64,000 nucleotides of DNA. It comes from Bacteroidaceae bacterium. GTDB lineage: Bacteria > Bacteroidota > Bacteroidia > Bacteroidales > Bacteroidaceae. The position numbers and the translations under genes were made by a program. Shown piece after piece: positions 16,075-26,700 of this stretch. The DNA is taken from assembly GCA_017469525.1 (NCBI GenBank), contig JAFUGG010000027.1, positions 18,486 through 82,485 of the forward strand. The letters are read 5' to 3'. The notes beneath the pieces were generated by a model. That model had not been told where the DNA came from. It did no database searches and saw nothing but the letters and a program-made list of their open reading frames with translations. Each line of letters begins with the position of its first letter. Position 1 is the first letter of the stretch.

Positions 16075-19056
16075 TTACTTCAGAATCTTCTTGCCGCCAA
16101 CGATGTTGATGCCCTTCTGCATCCCTGCGAGGCGCTGGCCTGCAAGGTTATAGATGGCACCTTCAACACCATCGGCAGAGACGCTGACATTGCAGATGCC
16201 TATCTCGTCGGTGTTCATGTACGAAACATGAATGCTCTTGAGGCGAGCCTGAGAAGTGGCCTGGTTGGTCAGAATGACTACCTTCTGCTCGCCCTTCCAT
16301 GTGGCTGTGGCGCCTTCTATGGTAGCAGCATTACCCTCCTGGTCCTGCCACTCCCTGATGTAAGAATCACCTGTAGCCGTGAGGACAATATCGGTGATGA
16401 TATAGTTCTCGGGCACACTCAGCTTGACGTAGCTGGGCTCAGTGAGTACTCTTTCCTCATCCTTGCCTTCGTACTTGCTGCCGTAGATCTTGATGTGCGT
16501 ATCTCCATCCTTGGCATAAGCCCTGTTGGCATAGAGCGTCACTATACCGTCGCGTGTAGCCGTCAGCTCTGCACCGGTATCAGGTGCGCCTTGGCCCTTG
16601 ATGTCCTCATCGTTGTAGACAAAGGTAGCATCCTCGAAGCCTTCTTCGGTAACGGTAAGTGTGAAGCTCTTGCTGTCTGCGAGATATGTCTCTGTCTCTG
16701 CAACTGTGGCCGTGATAGTGGTTGTGCCTCTGGCCACAAGAGTGATGTTGCCTTCGTTATCGACTGTAGCTACTTCTTCGTCGGAACTTGTGTAGGTCAC
16801 AGCACCATCGGAGTTGGTGGTGAAGACAGCCGTAACTGTTCCGTTGATGTCCACCTCTTCGCTCTCTACGCTCCAAGAGGAGACAGGAGCAACCAGTGAG
16901 GTAACGAGCTCGAACTCGTCGGCTGTGCGGGGAGCAATCTCCCAGACGCCATCCTTCGAGAACCAGATGGCAACGCCGGTCACGTTGTAGGTCTTGCCTT
17001 CGAGGAGAGTGGGATAGTCGCTCAGCCGGAACGAGTTGTAGGGAATGATTGTGTTGTCGTCGTCATCCACGAAAGCACCGCCTGTGTATGTGATACCATC
17101 GAAATGGAGGAGGCATCCCTGCATATCCTTCTCGAGGTCGGCAATGGCGACAGACATAGGCGTAGCACCTTCAGTCTTCGTTACGGTCAGGCCTTCGGTG
17201 GCAGTGGTGAGGCCTGTCACCTCTGCACACTCATTGAAGAGAACGACGTTTACGATGCCTGTGCCTGTGAGCTTGTCTCCAAGTGCAAAGCCATGGTCCT
17301 TCTGGTAGCCTACGATGCCGTTAGCGCCATCGGTGAAGTAAAGCTGATTGCCATTGACACCCGTGACGTACCAGTCGTTGAACTGGACAAGTACAGACTG
17401 CTCTTCCTCGGTTGCCATAGCACAGAGACGGGCAATGGAGGGAACGGCAGGGTCTGTGATGAACTTGAACTCTACTGTTGTAACGCTGCTGAAGTTGTCG
17501 TCCTCATTATAGGCAACGGCCTTGACGATGCAGTCCTCGCTGACAGTGAACGGGGCGGTGTACGTTATTCCTGCCGTCACACTAGGCTCGCTGCCGTCGG
17601 TAGTATAGATGATGGTGCAGCCTTCGTCGGCAGTGATGGTCACGGTCTGAGGCTCTGCGAATGTACCACCTGCAGGAGTGATGACAGGCTTGGCTACAAC
17701 TACTTCTGCTTCCTTGATGTCGTCCGTGCTACGGGGAGCAATCTCCTTTGTGCCTTTGAACCATACGAATACGCCTGTGGCATCGTATGTCTTGCCGTTC
17801 TCAAGCGTAGGCATTGTGATGCTAAAGGTATTGTACGGGGTGATGGAGGCGCCTGCTGCATCCTTAAGCACAGTGCCGTCGTAGGTCACTTCCTTGACGG
17901 TGATGACGTTGCCTTGCATGTTGTTCTCGAGGTCGGCTATGCTGACCTCCATAGGAGTAACGGTGACGCCCTTGGCTGCTATGGTCACACCTTCTGTGGA
18001 GGCCGTGAGGCCTGTCACCTCAGGAGCACCGTTGTAGGTGGTCAGGCTGACTGTGGCTGTGCCAGTGAGCTGGTCGCCTGCTGTGAAACCATGTCCGCTC
18101 TGGAAGAGGAGGATACCGTTGGTGCCATCTGTGAAGTAGGCATTGTTTCCCTTCACACCTGTGCACACCCAGTTGTTGAAAGCTATGACAACGTCGATGT
18201 TGCCCGATGCGGGAGCAAGGGCACAGAGGCGGCCGATGGTGGGCACGGCTGAGGCAAACTGGAAGGATGCAGTTGCAACTGCGCTTGGTGCGCCTGCAAC
18301 ATCGTAGGCAATGGCCTTGACGGTGCAATCCTCGCTGACAGTGAAGGGAGCGGTGTACTGTGTGCTTGCGTTGGTTGGGTCTGTTCCGTCGGTGGTATAG
18401 AAGACGTCGCAGCCTTCGTCGGCAGTAATGGTGACTTCCTGAGGCTCGGCAAATGTGCCGCCTGCAGGCGTGATGACGGGCTTGGCAATGACGCCGCTAC
18501 CATCGGGTGCATAGAATTCGAGGGATGTCAAGTCTATGCCTCCATTGCTGGTGGAGGAGTTCGACAGGTTGATGGTCAGCTTATAGTAAGCTTCCGTTGC
18601 CCACTCTGTTCCGCTCGTAGGTTGGAACTCTACGCTGCCTGCCTTACCGTTGGACACGGTGGGAGTGAGTACAACCTCGTCGATGACGTTCGAGTAATCC
18701 ACATTGCTTGCAATGGTAAGCTTCATGCTGTGGACCGTGATTTGTGCCTTGCTGACGCCGAGATGGTTGACGACGACACGGCTGATGGTGCTGCCCATGG
18801 CTGTCTTTGCGGTGATGGTGCGGTCCTCCTTGTCGAGTTCCTTACCACCGATGCGCCACTTGCCCTCGAGGCTCTGGTTGCCGGGAGCATTCCATACCAT
18901 GCCATCATGCTCGTCGTCATAATAGTCCTTGTAGCTGGTGTGGTTAGAGCCGGTTGCGTTGGGCACCGTCAGCAACGTGTAGAAAAGTTCGTCTGCCCAT
19001 GCATTGCCTCCAAGCAGGAAAAGCAGGAGCAGGGAAAGTAAAGTAGTTTTTTTCAT
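16075..19056 (-). CDS. Large secreted protein with chitobiase-like, OB-like and Ig-like domains
   Basis: 993 aa, signal peptide 1-21 (LLSLLLLFLLGGNAWA). In order: a beta-rich N-terminal domain (to about 185); a CHB_HEX_C_1-type domain (about 190-268: GGTFAEPQEVTITADEGCDVFYTTDGTDP is the core, quoted here only in part as VTITADEGC); an OB-like domain (about 270-445); a second CHB_HEX_C_1 copy and OB-like copy (about 455-715); a Big2-like Ig domain (YTSSDEEVATVDNEGNIT); a further beta domain; and the C-terminal tail IYNLAGQRL...KGINIVGGKKILK. The two domain pairs are an internal duplication. No catalytic motif is evident; an adhesive or glycan-binding surface role is inferred. The minus-strand TATATTTG at 19099-19106 is a likely -7 element. 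Confidence 0.75.
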   Translation of the reverse strand: MKKTTLLSLLLLFLLGGNAWADELFYTLLTVPNATGSNHTSYKDYYDDEHDGMVWNAPGNQSLEGKWRIGGKELDKEDRTITAKTAMGSTISRVVVNHLGVSKAQITVHSMKLTIASNVDYSNVIDEVVLTPTVSNGKAGSVEFQPTSGTEWATEAYYKLTINLSNSSTSNGGIDLTSLEFYAPDGSGVIAKPVITPAGGTFAEPQEVTITADEGCDVFYTTDGTDPTNASTQYTAPFTVSEDCTVKAIAYDVAGAPSAVATASFQFASAVPTIGRLCALAPASGNIDVVIAFNNWVCTGVKGNNAYFTDGTNGILLFQSGHGFTAGDQLTGTATVSLTTYNGAPEVTGLTASTEGVTIAAKGVTVTPMEVSIADLENNMQGNVITVKEVTYDGTVLKDAAGASITPYNTFSITMPTLENGKTYDATGVFVWFKGTKEIAPRSTDDIKEAEVVVAKPVITPAGGTFAEPQTVTITADEGCTIIYTTDGSEPSVTAGITYTAPFTVSEDCIVKAVAYNEDDNFSSVTTVEFKFITDPAVPSIARLCAMATEEEQSVLVQFNDWYVTGVNGNQLYFTDGANGIVGYQKDHGFALGDKLTGTGIVNVVLFNECAEVTGLTTATEGLTVTKTEGATPMSVAIADLEKDMQGCLLHFDGITYTGGAFVDDDDNTIIPYNSFRLSDYPTLLEGKTYNVTGVAIWFSKDGVWEIAPRTADEFELVTSLVAPVSSWSVESEEVDINGTVTAVFTTNSDGAVTYTSSDEEVATVDNEGNITLVARGTTTITATVAETETYLADSKSFTLTVTEEGFEDATFVYNDEDIKGQGAPDTGAELTATRDGIVTLYANRAYAKDGDTHIKIYGSKYEGKDEERVLTEPSYVKLSVPENYIITDIVLTATGDSYIREWQDQEGNAATIEGATATWKGEQKVVILTNQATSQARLKSIHVSYMNTDEIGICNVSVSADGVEGAIYNLAGQRLAGMQKGINIVGGKKILK

Positions 19057-19098
19057 AAAAGATTATTGTTTGAGATTAGTTTATGTATGTTTCGCGCA

Positions 19099-19106
19099 CA
19101 AATATA
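19099..19106 (-). promoter_or_regulatory. -7 element TATATTTG
   Basis: TAnnTTTG match on the minus strand, 43 bases before the start of the large secreted protein gene. No TTTG lies at the right distance upstream. Confidence 0.5.
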
Positions 19107-19179
19107 CTATTATTTATAATGTATTCGATATAGGGCGAAAAAAAAATTGCAAAAGGATGGCGTTTTGACTTAAAACACC

Positions 19180-19187
19180 TAACTTTG
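19180..19187 (+). promoter_or_regulatory. -7 element TAACTTTG
   Basis: Match 23 bases before the start of the membrane AraC regulator. TTTG at 19164-19167 is only 12 bases upstream, shorter than usual. The same 12-base arrangement precedes the acetyltransferase element at 4612. Confidence 0.5.
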
Positions 19188-19209
19188 CAGCAGAAAACTG
19201 TTTTACGAT

Positions 19210-20304
19210 ATGAGCGAGAACCTTCTTTTCATGACGCTTGGCGGTTCTGCCATCGTCCACTTTGTGATAACCTGCGTGATGGGTCTCTTTGCGAGGCACA
19301 GGGTACAGTATCTGTCGTTGGCATGGGTGAACGGCATCTTTTGCTGCACGACGTTGGTGGCTGCTTGCTTCAGTAGCGAGATTGCTTCGGCTCAGCCAGG
19401 CATCCTGCATCCGGGAATGCTTTTGGCGCTGCTTTGTGCATGCTATCTGCAGAGCATCTACCCGCTGAACATCTCGATGCCGGGCTTTCTGCAGTGGGAG
19501 CGAATGTGGCTCTATGCCAGCCCCATCCTGGTGCTGATAGGCATCTACGTAGGTGCCGCCCTGCTGGGAAGCCGTATTGTCTATATCTACTCAGCCAGTG
19601 AGCTGGCTGCCAGCATCCTTTCGAGCGACATCCTGATGCGGCTGTGTGCCCTGATACTGAGCATCTGCTACATCGTGAACATCTTCCTGCTGCCCAGGCG
19701 CATGGCTCGCCATGCCAACGTGCCGCACTATCTGATTGGCTACCTGCTGGCGATGGGACTGTCAGTCGTCTTTTATACCTACATCGCCATCCTCTATGAC
19801 CTGAGGCTGCTGGCCGTCTATGTCGTGCTCTTCACCGTCTTGAACCTCTACCTCATGTTCCGAACCCTGGAGACGCTGGCGCTTCAGTTGCCCAGACCTG
19901 TCATAAGCGAGGTGAGCGAAGAGCAGGAGACGAAGGCCAAAGAGCAGGAAGAGGAGGACTTCAACGAGGCAAACCTGCACCGCTTCCAGAGCATCAACTA
20001 CTGGATGCAGAAGCATCGGAAGGAGTGGAAGGACAGCACCTTCGGCCGCGACCGCCTCTGTCAGGCCACCGGGCTGAACCGTCACCTCGTGCTGCAAAGC
20101 GTACGTAGCCAGGGATTCAACAACGTGCATGACTACATCAACTCGTTCCGCGTGACGGAACTGAAACGGATGATAGCCCGAGGCGAAGTGAAATCCATGA
20201 GCGACACCCTGCTGGCTGGCTTCGGCACGACGCAGACCGTCCGCGCATGCTTCTTCAAGGCCGAGGGCATCTCGCTGGACGAGTACATTGCAAAACAGCA
20301 GTAG
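19210..20304 (+). CDS. Membrane-anchored AraC-type regulator
   Basis: 364 aa. Residues about 1-230 contain six or seven hydrophobic segments (SAIVHFVITCVMGLF, LALLCACYLQSIYPL, LVLIGIYVGAALLG, LILSICYIVNIFLL, LLAMGLSVVFYTYIAIL, YVVLFTVLNLYLMF). An acidic linker (EVSEEQETKAKEQEEEDF) leads to a C-terminal AraC-like helix-turn-helix pair (DRLCQATGLNRHLVLQSV; KSMSDTLLAGFGTTQTVRACF). This layout, a membrane sensor fused to an AraC DNA-binding domain, is common in Prevotella and relatives. Ligand and targets are unknown; the flanking secreted-protein genes are candidates. The second helix-turn-helix is somewhat degenerate. Confidence 0.82.
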   Translation: MSENLLFMTLGGSAIVHFVITCVMGLFARHRVQYLSLAWVNGIFCCTTLVAACFSSEIASAQPGILHPGMLLALLCACYLQSIYPLNISMPGFLQWERMWLYASPILVLIGIYVGAALLGSRIVYIYSASELAASILSSDILMRLCALILSICYIVNIFLLPRRMARHANVPHYLIGYLLAMGLSVVFYTYIAILYDLRLLAVYVVLFTVLNLYLMFRTLETLALQLPRPVISEVSEEQETKAKEQEEEDFNEANLHRFQSINYWMQKHRKEWKDSTFGRDRLCQATGLNRHLVLQSVRSQGFNNVHDYINSFRVTELKRMIARGEVKSMSDTLLAGFGTTQTVRACFFKAEGISLDEYIAKQQ

Positions 20305-20421
20305 TCTGACAGCTTCCCCACCCCCCTACACATCATCTCCCCGCATCCCGCACCGCGACATTGCCCCAGAAATGGGGCCGGAACCGCCATGCCATGCCGC
20401 TTCCGGCAGAGGGGAGGCTTT

Positions 20422-20483
20422 GCACGTACATGTAGATGCAATTGCATCTACATGTAAATGCAATTGCATCTACATGTACGTGC
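20422..20483. repeat. 62-bp nested palindrome, copy 1
   Basis: Arms of 26 bases, starting GCACGTACATGTAGATGCAA and mirrored at the right, enclose about 10 bases; shorter palindromes (TGCAATTGCA, ACATGT) nest inside. Against the second copy at 27990-28051 the arms differ at one position on each side, and both changes keep base pairing (ACGT here, ACAT/ATGT there). Confidence 0.9.
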
Positions 20484-20563
20484 AAACAACCCATGCTGCT
20501 AAATGAGGCAGAACGGGATGTAAAAACTGCTATTGCTGCCCGGGGAAAATCGTGCAGGCATCT

Positions 20564-20605
20564 AAAGCCTGGAAGGCTTCACCTTGAGGACTCCGGCTTT
20601 GCCGC
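20564..20605. repeat. Collapsed REP-like element (locus A)
   Basis: It keeps only the first hairpin (AAGCCTGGAAGGCTT) and the start of the linker (CACCTTGAG) of the composite element, followed by CTCCGGCTTTGCCGCC. The flanks match those of the full element at 28118-28340: CGTGCAGGCATCT on the left, CTGACAGCAACAAACAAAAT on the right. The inner and right parts are missing here. Confidence 0.8.
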
Positions 20606-20638
20606 CTGACCGACTTCCCTGACAGCAACAAACAAAAT

Positions 20639-20669
20639 AGCCCCCTGCAGAAAGTGACTGCAGGGGGCT
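20639..20669 (-). terminator. Terminator of the 2324-aa gene
   Basis: AGCCCCCTGCAG pairs with CTGCAGGGGGCT around 7 bases. On the minus strand it is followed by ATTTTGTTTGTTG. The same hairpin follows the paralogous gene at 28367-28397. Confidence 0.8.
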
Positions 20670-20704
20670 GCTGTGTGTTCCCTCAGAAAAGTAAGGGAGA
20701 GGGA

Positions 20705-23700
20705 TTACTGCTGTGCCATGATGTTCAGGACTGCCACGACGTCGGCAATGTCGATGGTGCCGTCGTTGTTGACGTCGAACTTAGCATCCGTAGCATCTAC
20801 TGCCATTGCGTTCAGGATAGCCACTACGTCGGCGATGTCCACTGTACCGTCGCTGTTCGTATCGCCATTGATGCCGAGGCTGATGCCATTGCCAGGAGTA
20901 ACGACCACCTTATTGTCGCGAGGCAAAGCATAGCGGCTCAGGGTCTCGGTGCCGCCGGATGCGACGTAGAGGTTGCCTGCATAGTCGAATGCCATGCTGC
21001 CGATGCTGCTCTCCGTTACTCTGATGGTCTGCTTCGGATTCAGGAAGATTCTGCCATTGGCCATAGGCACATAGTTCGTCTCGTAGAGGACGATGGTGTT
21101 CAGGCCAGTAGGAATAGCGATGTACTGTCCGTCGGGAGTGATGGCCATTCTGCCGCCGCCTATCTGATTGCTGATGTCCTTGTAGTCCTCGCTGCCATCG
21201 GCATTGAAGTGCATGATGGAAGGCGTCTCCTCGGAAGGAGTAGTGCGCTGCAGGTACCAGAGGCCGCCATTGCCGTCGGCACAGATGCCTACCTGGTAGG
21301 GACTCGTAGTGTAAACACCGTCGAGGGCTTCTACGTATCCAGAGGGAACATCAGTCCATTCGGTGGCAGTGCCCAGGTTGTAGAAGGCACAGTTGTAGTC
21401 GGTCGAGTTGGACTGACCATTGCTGCGCTGTCCGCCCAGGACGTACATCTTCAGGTTCTCACCCTCGCCTTCAAGAGCCAGGCTGATGGCCAAGCGGTTC
21501 TGTTCGTCCTCGCCTACATAGGTGATACCGGTTTCCTCATCGAGCTCGCCACCCTTGAAGAGAGGCTTCCAAGGCTCGTTCAGGTCGTCGGGATTAATCT
21601 CATAGACAGAGCTGCCATCCTGGCCTGCTGCACGGGCTGCAAAGAGACGGCCGTCCTTAGAGAACTGGAGGTCGAGCAGGTCGAAGCAGTAGTTGTCAAC
21701 CATCTCCAGCGGAGTCTCGTTGGCAATGTCGAGGCCTCCATAGAAGCCAGGAGTGCCATCGGCAGCATTGATGGGCTGGAAGCTAGCATCGAAGGCGAAG
21801 AGAGCACCCACCTTGTCGCCGGTGTGGTAAACCTTGTCGCCATTCTTGTATTCCTGTACCCAGGACTCTGCAAGAAGCAACTGACCGAAGCCCTTGCTCT
21901 TAGGATTGTTGTTGACAGCCATACCATAGGGGCCCCAAACGATGTAGCTCTTGCCGACCTTGACGGTCTCGAGCGTACCCTTACCGGTCACGGCAACCTC
22001 ATAGCTGAGAGCTGTCGGGTCGCTGCCCAGGTTGCTGGCAGGTACTGTCACACTGTAAGAACCAGCCTTCAGTTCCTCCTCGACAGCCTGAGTGTAGCCA
22101 TTGCTGAACCTTACCTCAGCACTCTCAGCCTCGGCATTGAGGTCGAAGCTAACGACAACCTTGTCGCCTGCGAGCTTAGCCTCCAGGTTATAGGCAAAGG
22201 CATTGAGCTGAGGATTGGGCTTGTCGTTGGTGTACTCGCCATTGTAGTAGTACACAACGTCGTCGCCAAACAGATGAGGAGTAGCGTCTGTGCCAAGCGT
22301 CTGATACCAGAAGGGCTCCTCGCCAGACTGTCCGTTCAGCTTCCAAGCAATCTCACCGCTTGCCAGCTGCTCGGCAGTAACAAGAGTTCCTTGCTGCACA
22401 CGGAAGACACTTGAGATAAAGACATTTTCGAGGGAGGATTGGTTACGACAAACAGAACTTGAATTGACGTCACCAGCATCAACTAAGCCAATATTCTCGT
22501 ACTGAGAGAGAATAAGCGTATTCTTTACCTGGAGGGCTTGGCCACCCCAGCCGCATACGCCACCAACATGAAGTGTAACAACTCCTTCATCACTCATCAT
22601 CAAGTTGTTGACAAGGCAATTCTTTACGACACTGCTTGAAGAACCACAGTAACCGACAACACCGCCATGAGTACCGTCACCATTGATTCCGGAACGCATG
22701 ACAACTGATATCTCACAGTTATCAATAGTTGAAGCACCGGACATATAGCGAGTGACACCGCCCATGTTCTGATGCATCGTGTGATAATCACCTGTCAGCT
22801 TCAAGTTCTTCACCGTAGCGTTCTGCAACTCATAGAACAGAGTGGCAGGCTCGGCATAGCCTTGATTGTCCCAGTTAGCATCGTCGATATAGACATTGGT
22901 AAGGGCATGACCCTGACCGTCGAATACGCCGGCGAAGATATGCTGGGCATTCTCGCCACGGTTGTGGCCGATAGGCAGCATGGCAATGCCTGCCATATCA
23001 ACATCGGCCGTCAGCTTACCCTTGGCATACCTGTCAACCTCACTGGCAATAGCATGATACATAGCAAACTCCTTGGGCGTAGAGATGAGGTAGTAGCCAT
23101 CTTCGTCCTTAGCAGGAACGAGGCCAGCCAAGCTGGGAATGTTCAGATTAGCTACCTCCAATGCCTCCTCTGCGCTGTAGCTACCTTTGTAGTAGACATC
23201 AAACAGATCCAACCAAGCATCTTCGAGCACCTTCGTCTCTTCCTCACCGAACAGAGTCTCTTCTGTCTTAAACCATTCGCCGGTCTCTTCATCCTTCTCT
23301 GCCAGGTTCATGTTGGCAAAGCTCATACCCTCAAGAGCCTTGGTAGCATTGAAGAGGGCAATGTATGCCTGCTTGCCTTCGTAGATAGCCTGGAAGAGCT
23401 CAGAGTACTTAGCTATGGCAGCTTCCTTAGCCTCATTTGTCTCAGCAGCTGCGGCTGCAACAACAGCATCGGCCAGCTCGGTCTTGAGAGCCTCGGGGAA
23501 GTTGGGAGCAATAGCTGCATTATCCTCGTCGAATATATACTTCTGGGGATCGAGGATGACACTTGCACGGGCAGTCATGTTCTCGAGAACCTGGTCGAGA
23601 GCTGCACTTACCTTGTCAGCCTCTTCACCATAGTAAACCACCTTGAGTGCACCCCAGCCAGTCCAGTCGTTGCCGTAGTGTGTGCCTGGGTTCTTGATGC

Positions 23701-26700
23701 CGACGGTCAGCTTGCCGTCTTCGCCTACCTTGGCAATGGTGTAAGCGGGATAGCGGCCTGCATTGGCTGCACAAGCCATACCTGTCTCGCCCTGTACGGC
23801 ATAACCGATTAGCTCTGCACCAGACTCATCGCTCGTTGACAAGAAGTCGTCATAGATAGGAAAGTCATATGCGCTCTTGATGGTCAGGTTGCAGTTCACA
23901 CCATCCTGTGCTTCTTCAACAGGAACATAGTCCTCAATGATTGTGGGGAAGTAGTTGAAGATGCCGTTAGCATAGATACCTGCAGCATAGTTGTAGCTGT
24001 AGCGGTCGTTGCTGGGACGGAAAGCACCGTTGATACCTACGAGGTAGTAACCAGGCTTCATGCCTTCGACAGTCTGATACTGGTCGCCCGTTACGTTCCA
24101 AGCCTCAACGCCGCGAACAGCCAAGCCTTCTGCATTCTGGATTGTGCCATAGCCATTGCTGAAGCCACCAGTCCAGTTCTCTTTCTCCTTGCTGAAGTCG
24201 CTGTTGGGGATAAGGCTGCTGACGTCTGTGCCTGCAACGTAGCCATTAGTAATGGCATCTGCAAGCCACTGAGTGATGCGGTCTGTCTCGGCCTTAATCT
24301 CATCGGCTGTTGCTGTATGGTTCTCGACGATGTACTCATAAGTACCAAGGGTGTTCTCTTCGTCGGGCTCTTCATTCTGTGCGAGATAGTTCTCGAGGGC
24401 AGTGCGGAGAGCGCCTTCGAAGTCGTCGTGCGATGCAAGATAAGCCTTCACCTCTTCGCACTTGTCGATGTATGCCTGATAGATGGCTGCATTGGCTTCG
24501 ACGGCCTTCTTTGCTGCATTGATGGCATCGATGGCAGCTGCCAGGTCGGCAAAGGTAGCAACGTCTTCCAATGCTGCGACTGCAGCATCGTACTCGTCTA
24601 TAAGGGACTGAGTAGCAATCGTCTCCTCGAATCTGTCTGCTTCATAGTTCAGGATTTCAGAAGCTACGTCGGGCACGTCTTCCTCGCCTTCTACAGAGAA
24701 GTACTGCTCTGCACCATATATAATAATGTTATGGTTGTCGCCAAACGGATAGGGATGTTCATCGTCGTCGATGGTCTGGAACCATGTAGGCTCGACGAAC
24801 TGCTTGCCGTTCAGGTTGTAGCAGAGTGCACCGCTGGCAACTTCCTCAAGCGGGAGGGTAATAGTCTTGCGGTTTGCTGCCGTTGGATTGTAGTGCTGCT
24901 GCTTGTTTTGGGCAACGCCTTCAATGTCTGCCTCGTAGCAGTTGATGACTTGTGCCGAGCCACGGGTGAAGGAGTCGCTTGAGTAGATAGCAGACGATTG
25001 CATCTGGCAGGTGCTCCAGCAGTCCTTTACTACAGATCCGCTGCCTGAGTAGCCGCAAATGGCGCCAGACTGCTGACCCTTTGTGATGGTACCTGTTACC
25101 CAGCAGTTGGTGATGATCATGTTCATCGAACCGCCGTTGCAGCATCCTACGAGACCTGCTGCGTTATAGCCGTTAACACCGACCTCACCTTCAAAGCCTA
25201 CGTTGGTGACGTAAATCGTGCCAGTGCCACTGGTATTGCCGATTATACCTGCATAACCTCCGGCTTGGATGGAGCATGTCTCGTCGAGGATGAGGTTCTG
25301 GACGACAGCACCGTCTGCGACGGTACCAATCAGACCTTGGTTACTGCTTGTATTGTCGATGATGAAGTTGCTGATGGTGTGACCCTGTCCGTCGAACGTG
25401 CCTGTGAACAATGTGACAGGAACGTAGCCGTCCATGTAGCCGTCCATGTCGATATCTTCCAAAAGGCGGACGCTGGCATCGGGATGCAGAGTGGCATAGT
25501 TGCTCCACCATTTGAGTTCAGCGCCATTGGTCACTTCGAGCCATCCGTCTTCCGGAACCAGGAAGTTCTCGTCGAGCTGTCCGCAGACTGTGCACCAGCC
25601 GTCCTCGAATTCATGAGGAGGAATGACGGGTTCGCCGGAGGGGCTGTTGGTGTAGGATGCACCGCCCAGAGGTGTGCCGTCGCAGCGATATGTTCCGGAG
25701 GCGAGATAGACGAGGCCGCCTTCCTTCTTGAATGGCATGGGTTCGAGGTCTGTGCCGATACGCTGATAGAAGCGTTCCACACCGCCCTGGTTACCGTTCA
25801 GTGCGAAGGCAAGTGCACCATTCTCAATGTCGTCGAGGTCTTCTATCTGATTAATTTTTTCCGTGTCGGTCACATCGGGACCTTCAATGATATTGGCCAC
25901 ATAGACATTCTCACAAACTACATTATCAGGGTTACGGCTGATGTGCTGTGAATTCTCGATATAGCCTGAACCACCCGCACCGACGAGGTTGCCGAGGAAT
26001 GCGCAATTGGTGAAGTAGGTCTTCGAGGCTGCCCAGCCAGAGAAACCGCCGATGCGGACGCATCCTGCTCCGGAATCAGGGTTGCGTGGGGTAGTAAAGT
26101 TGCCTGCATAGATACAGTTTTCGACGTGCTTTTCCACTTCGCCCATCCAGCCGAAGAAACCGCCTGAGCTGTTATCGTCGTTGATGTCCGAGATGATATT
26201 GACGTCGGAATAGACATTGCGCACCAGTGCCATGCAGGCGCGGCCTGCTACGGAACCTGCGTTCTGTCCGCTGACGGTGCCGATGCTGCCGTGCAGGATG
26301 AGGTTCTCAATGTTACCGTACATGACGGGGAAGATAGATGCACGGCCGCCCATTTCGGACATCTGATAGGTCAGCGTGTGGCCTTGTCCGTCGAAGTTAC
26401 CACGGATACCGCTATTGTCGTTATTAAATATATAATGTGTAGGCTCTGCTATGTACTCGATGTCGGCATCCAACTTCATGTTGAGGCCGAGGCCGCCGGA
26501 GATTCGGTTCACGCCTTCTGCCATGTCGATGTCCTCAACGCTCTTCAGGAGGATGGCTCTGCCAGCTTGGTCGAACTTGGCGGTATTGTCGATGTCGAAG
26601 TAGCCAGTGTTGAAGCTACCACAGACGGTGCAGATGCCGTACTTGTCGTACTGGTGAGCCGTTGCCTGTACTGTGCCGCTGTTGGAGAAGGTGAGTTCGC

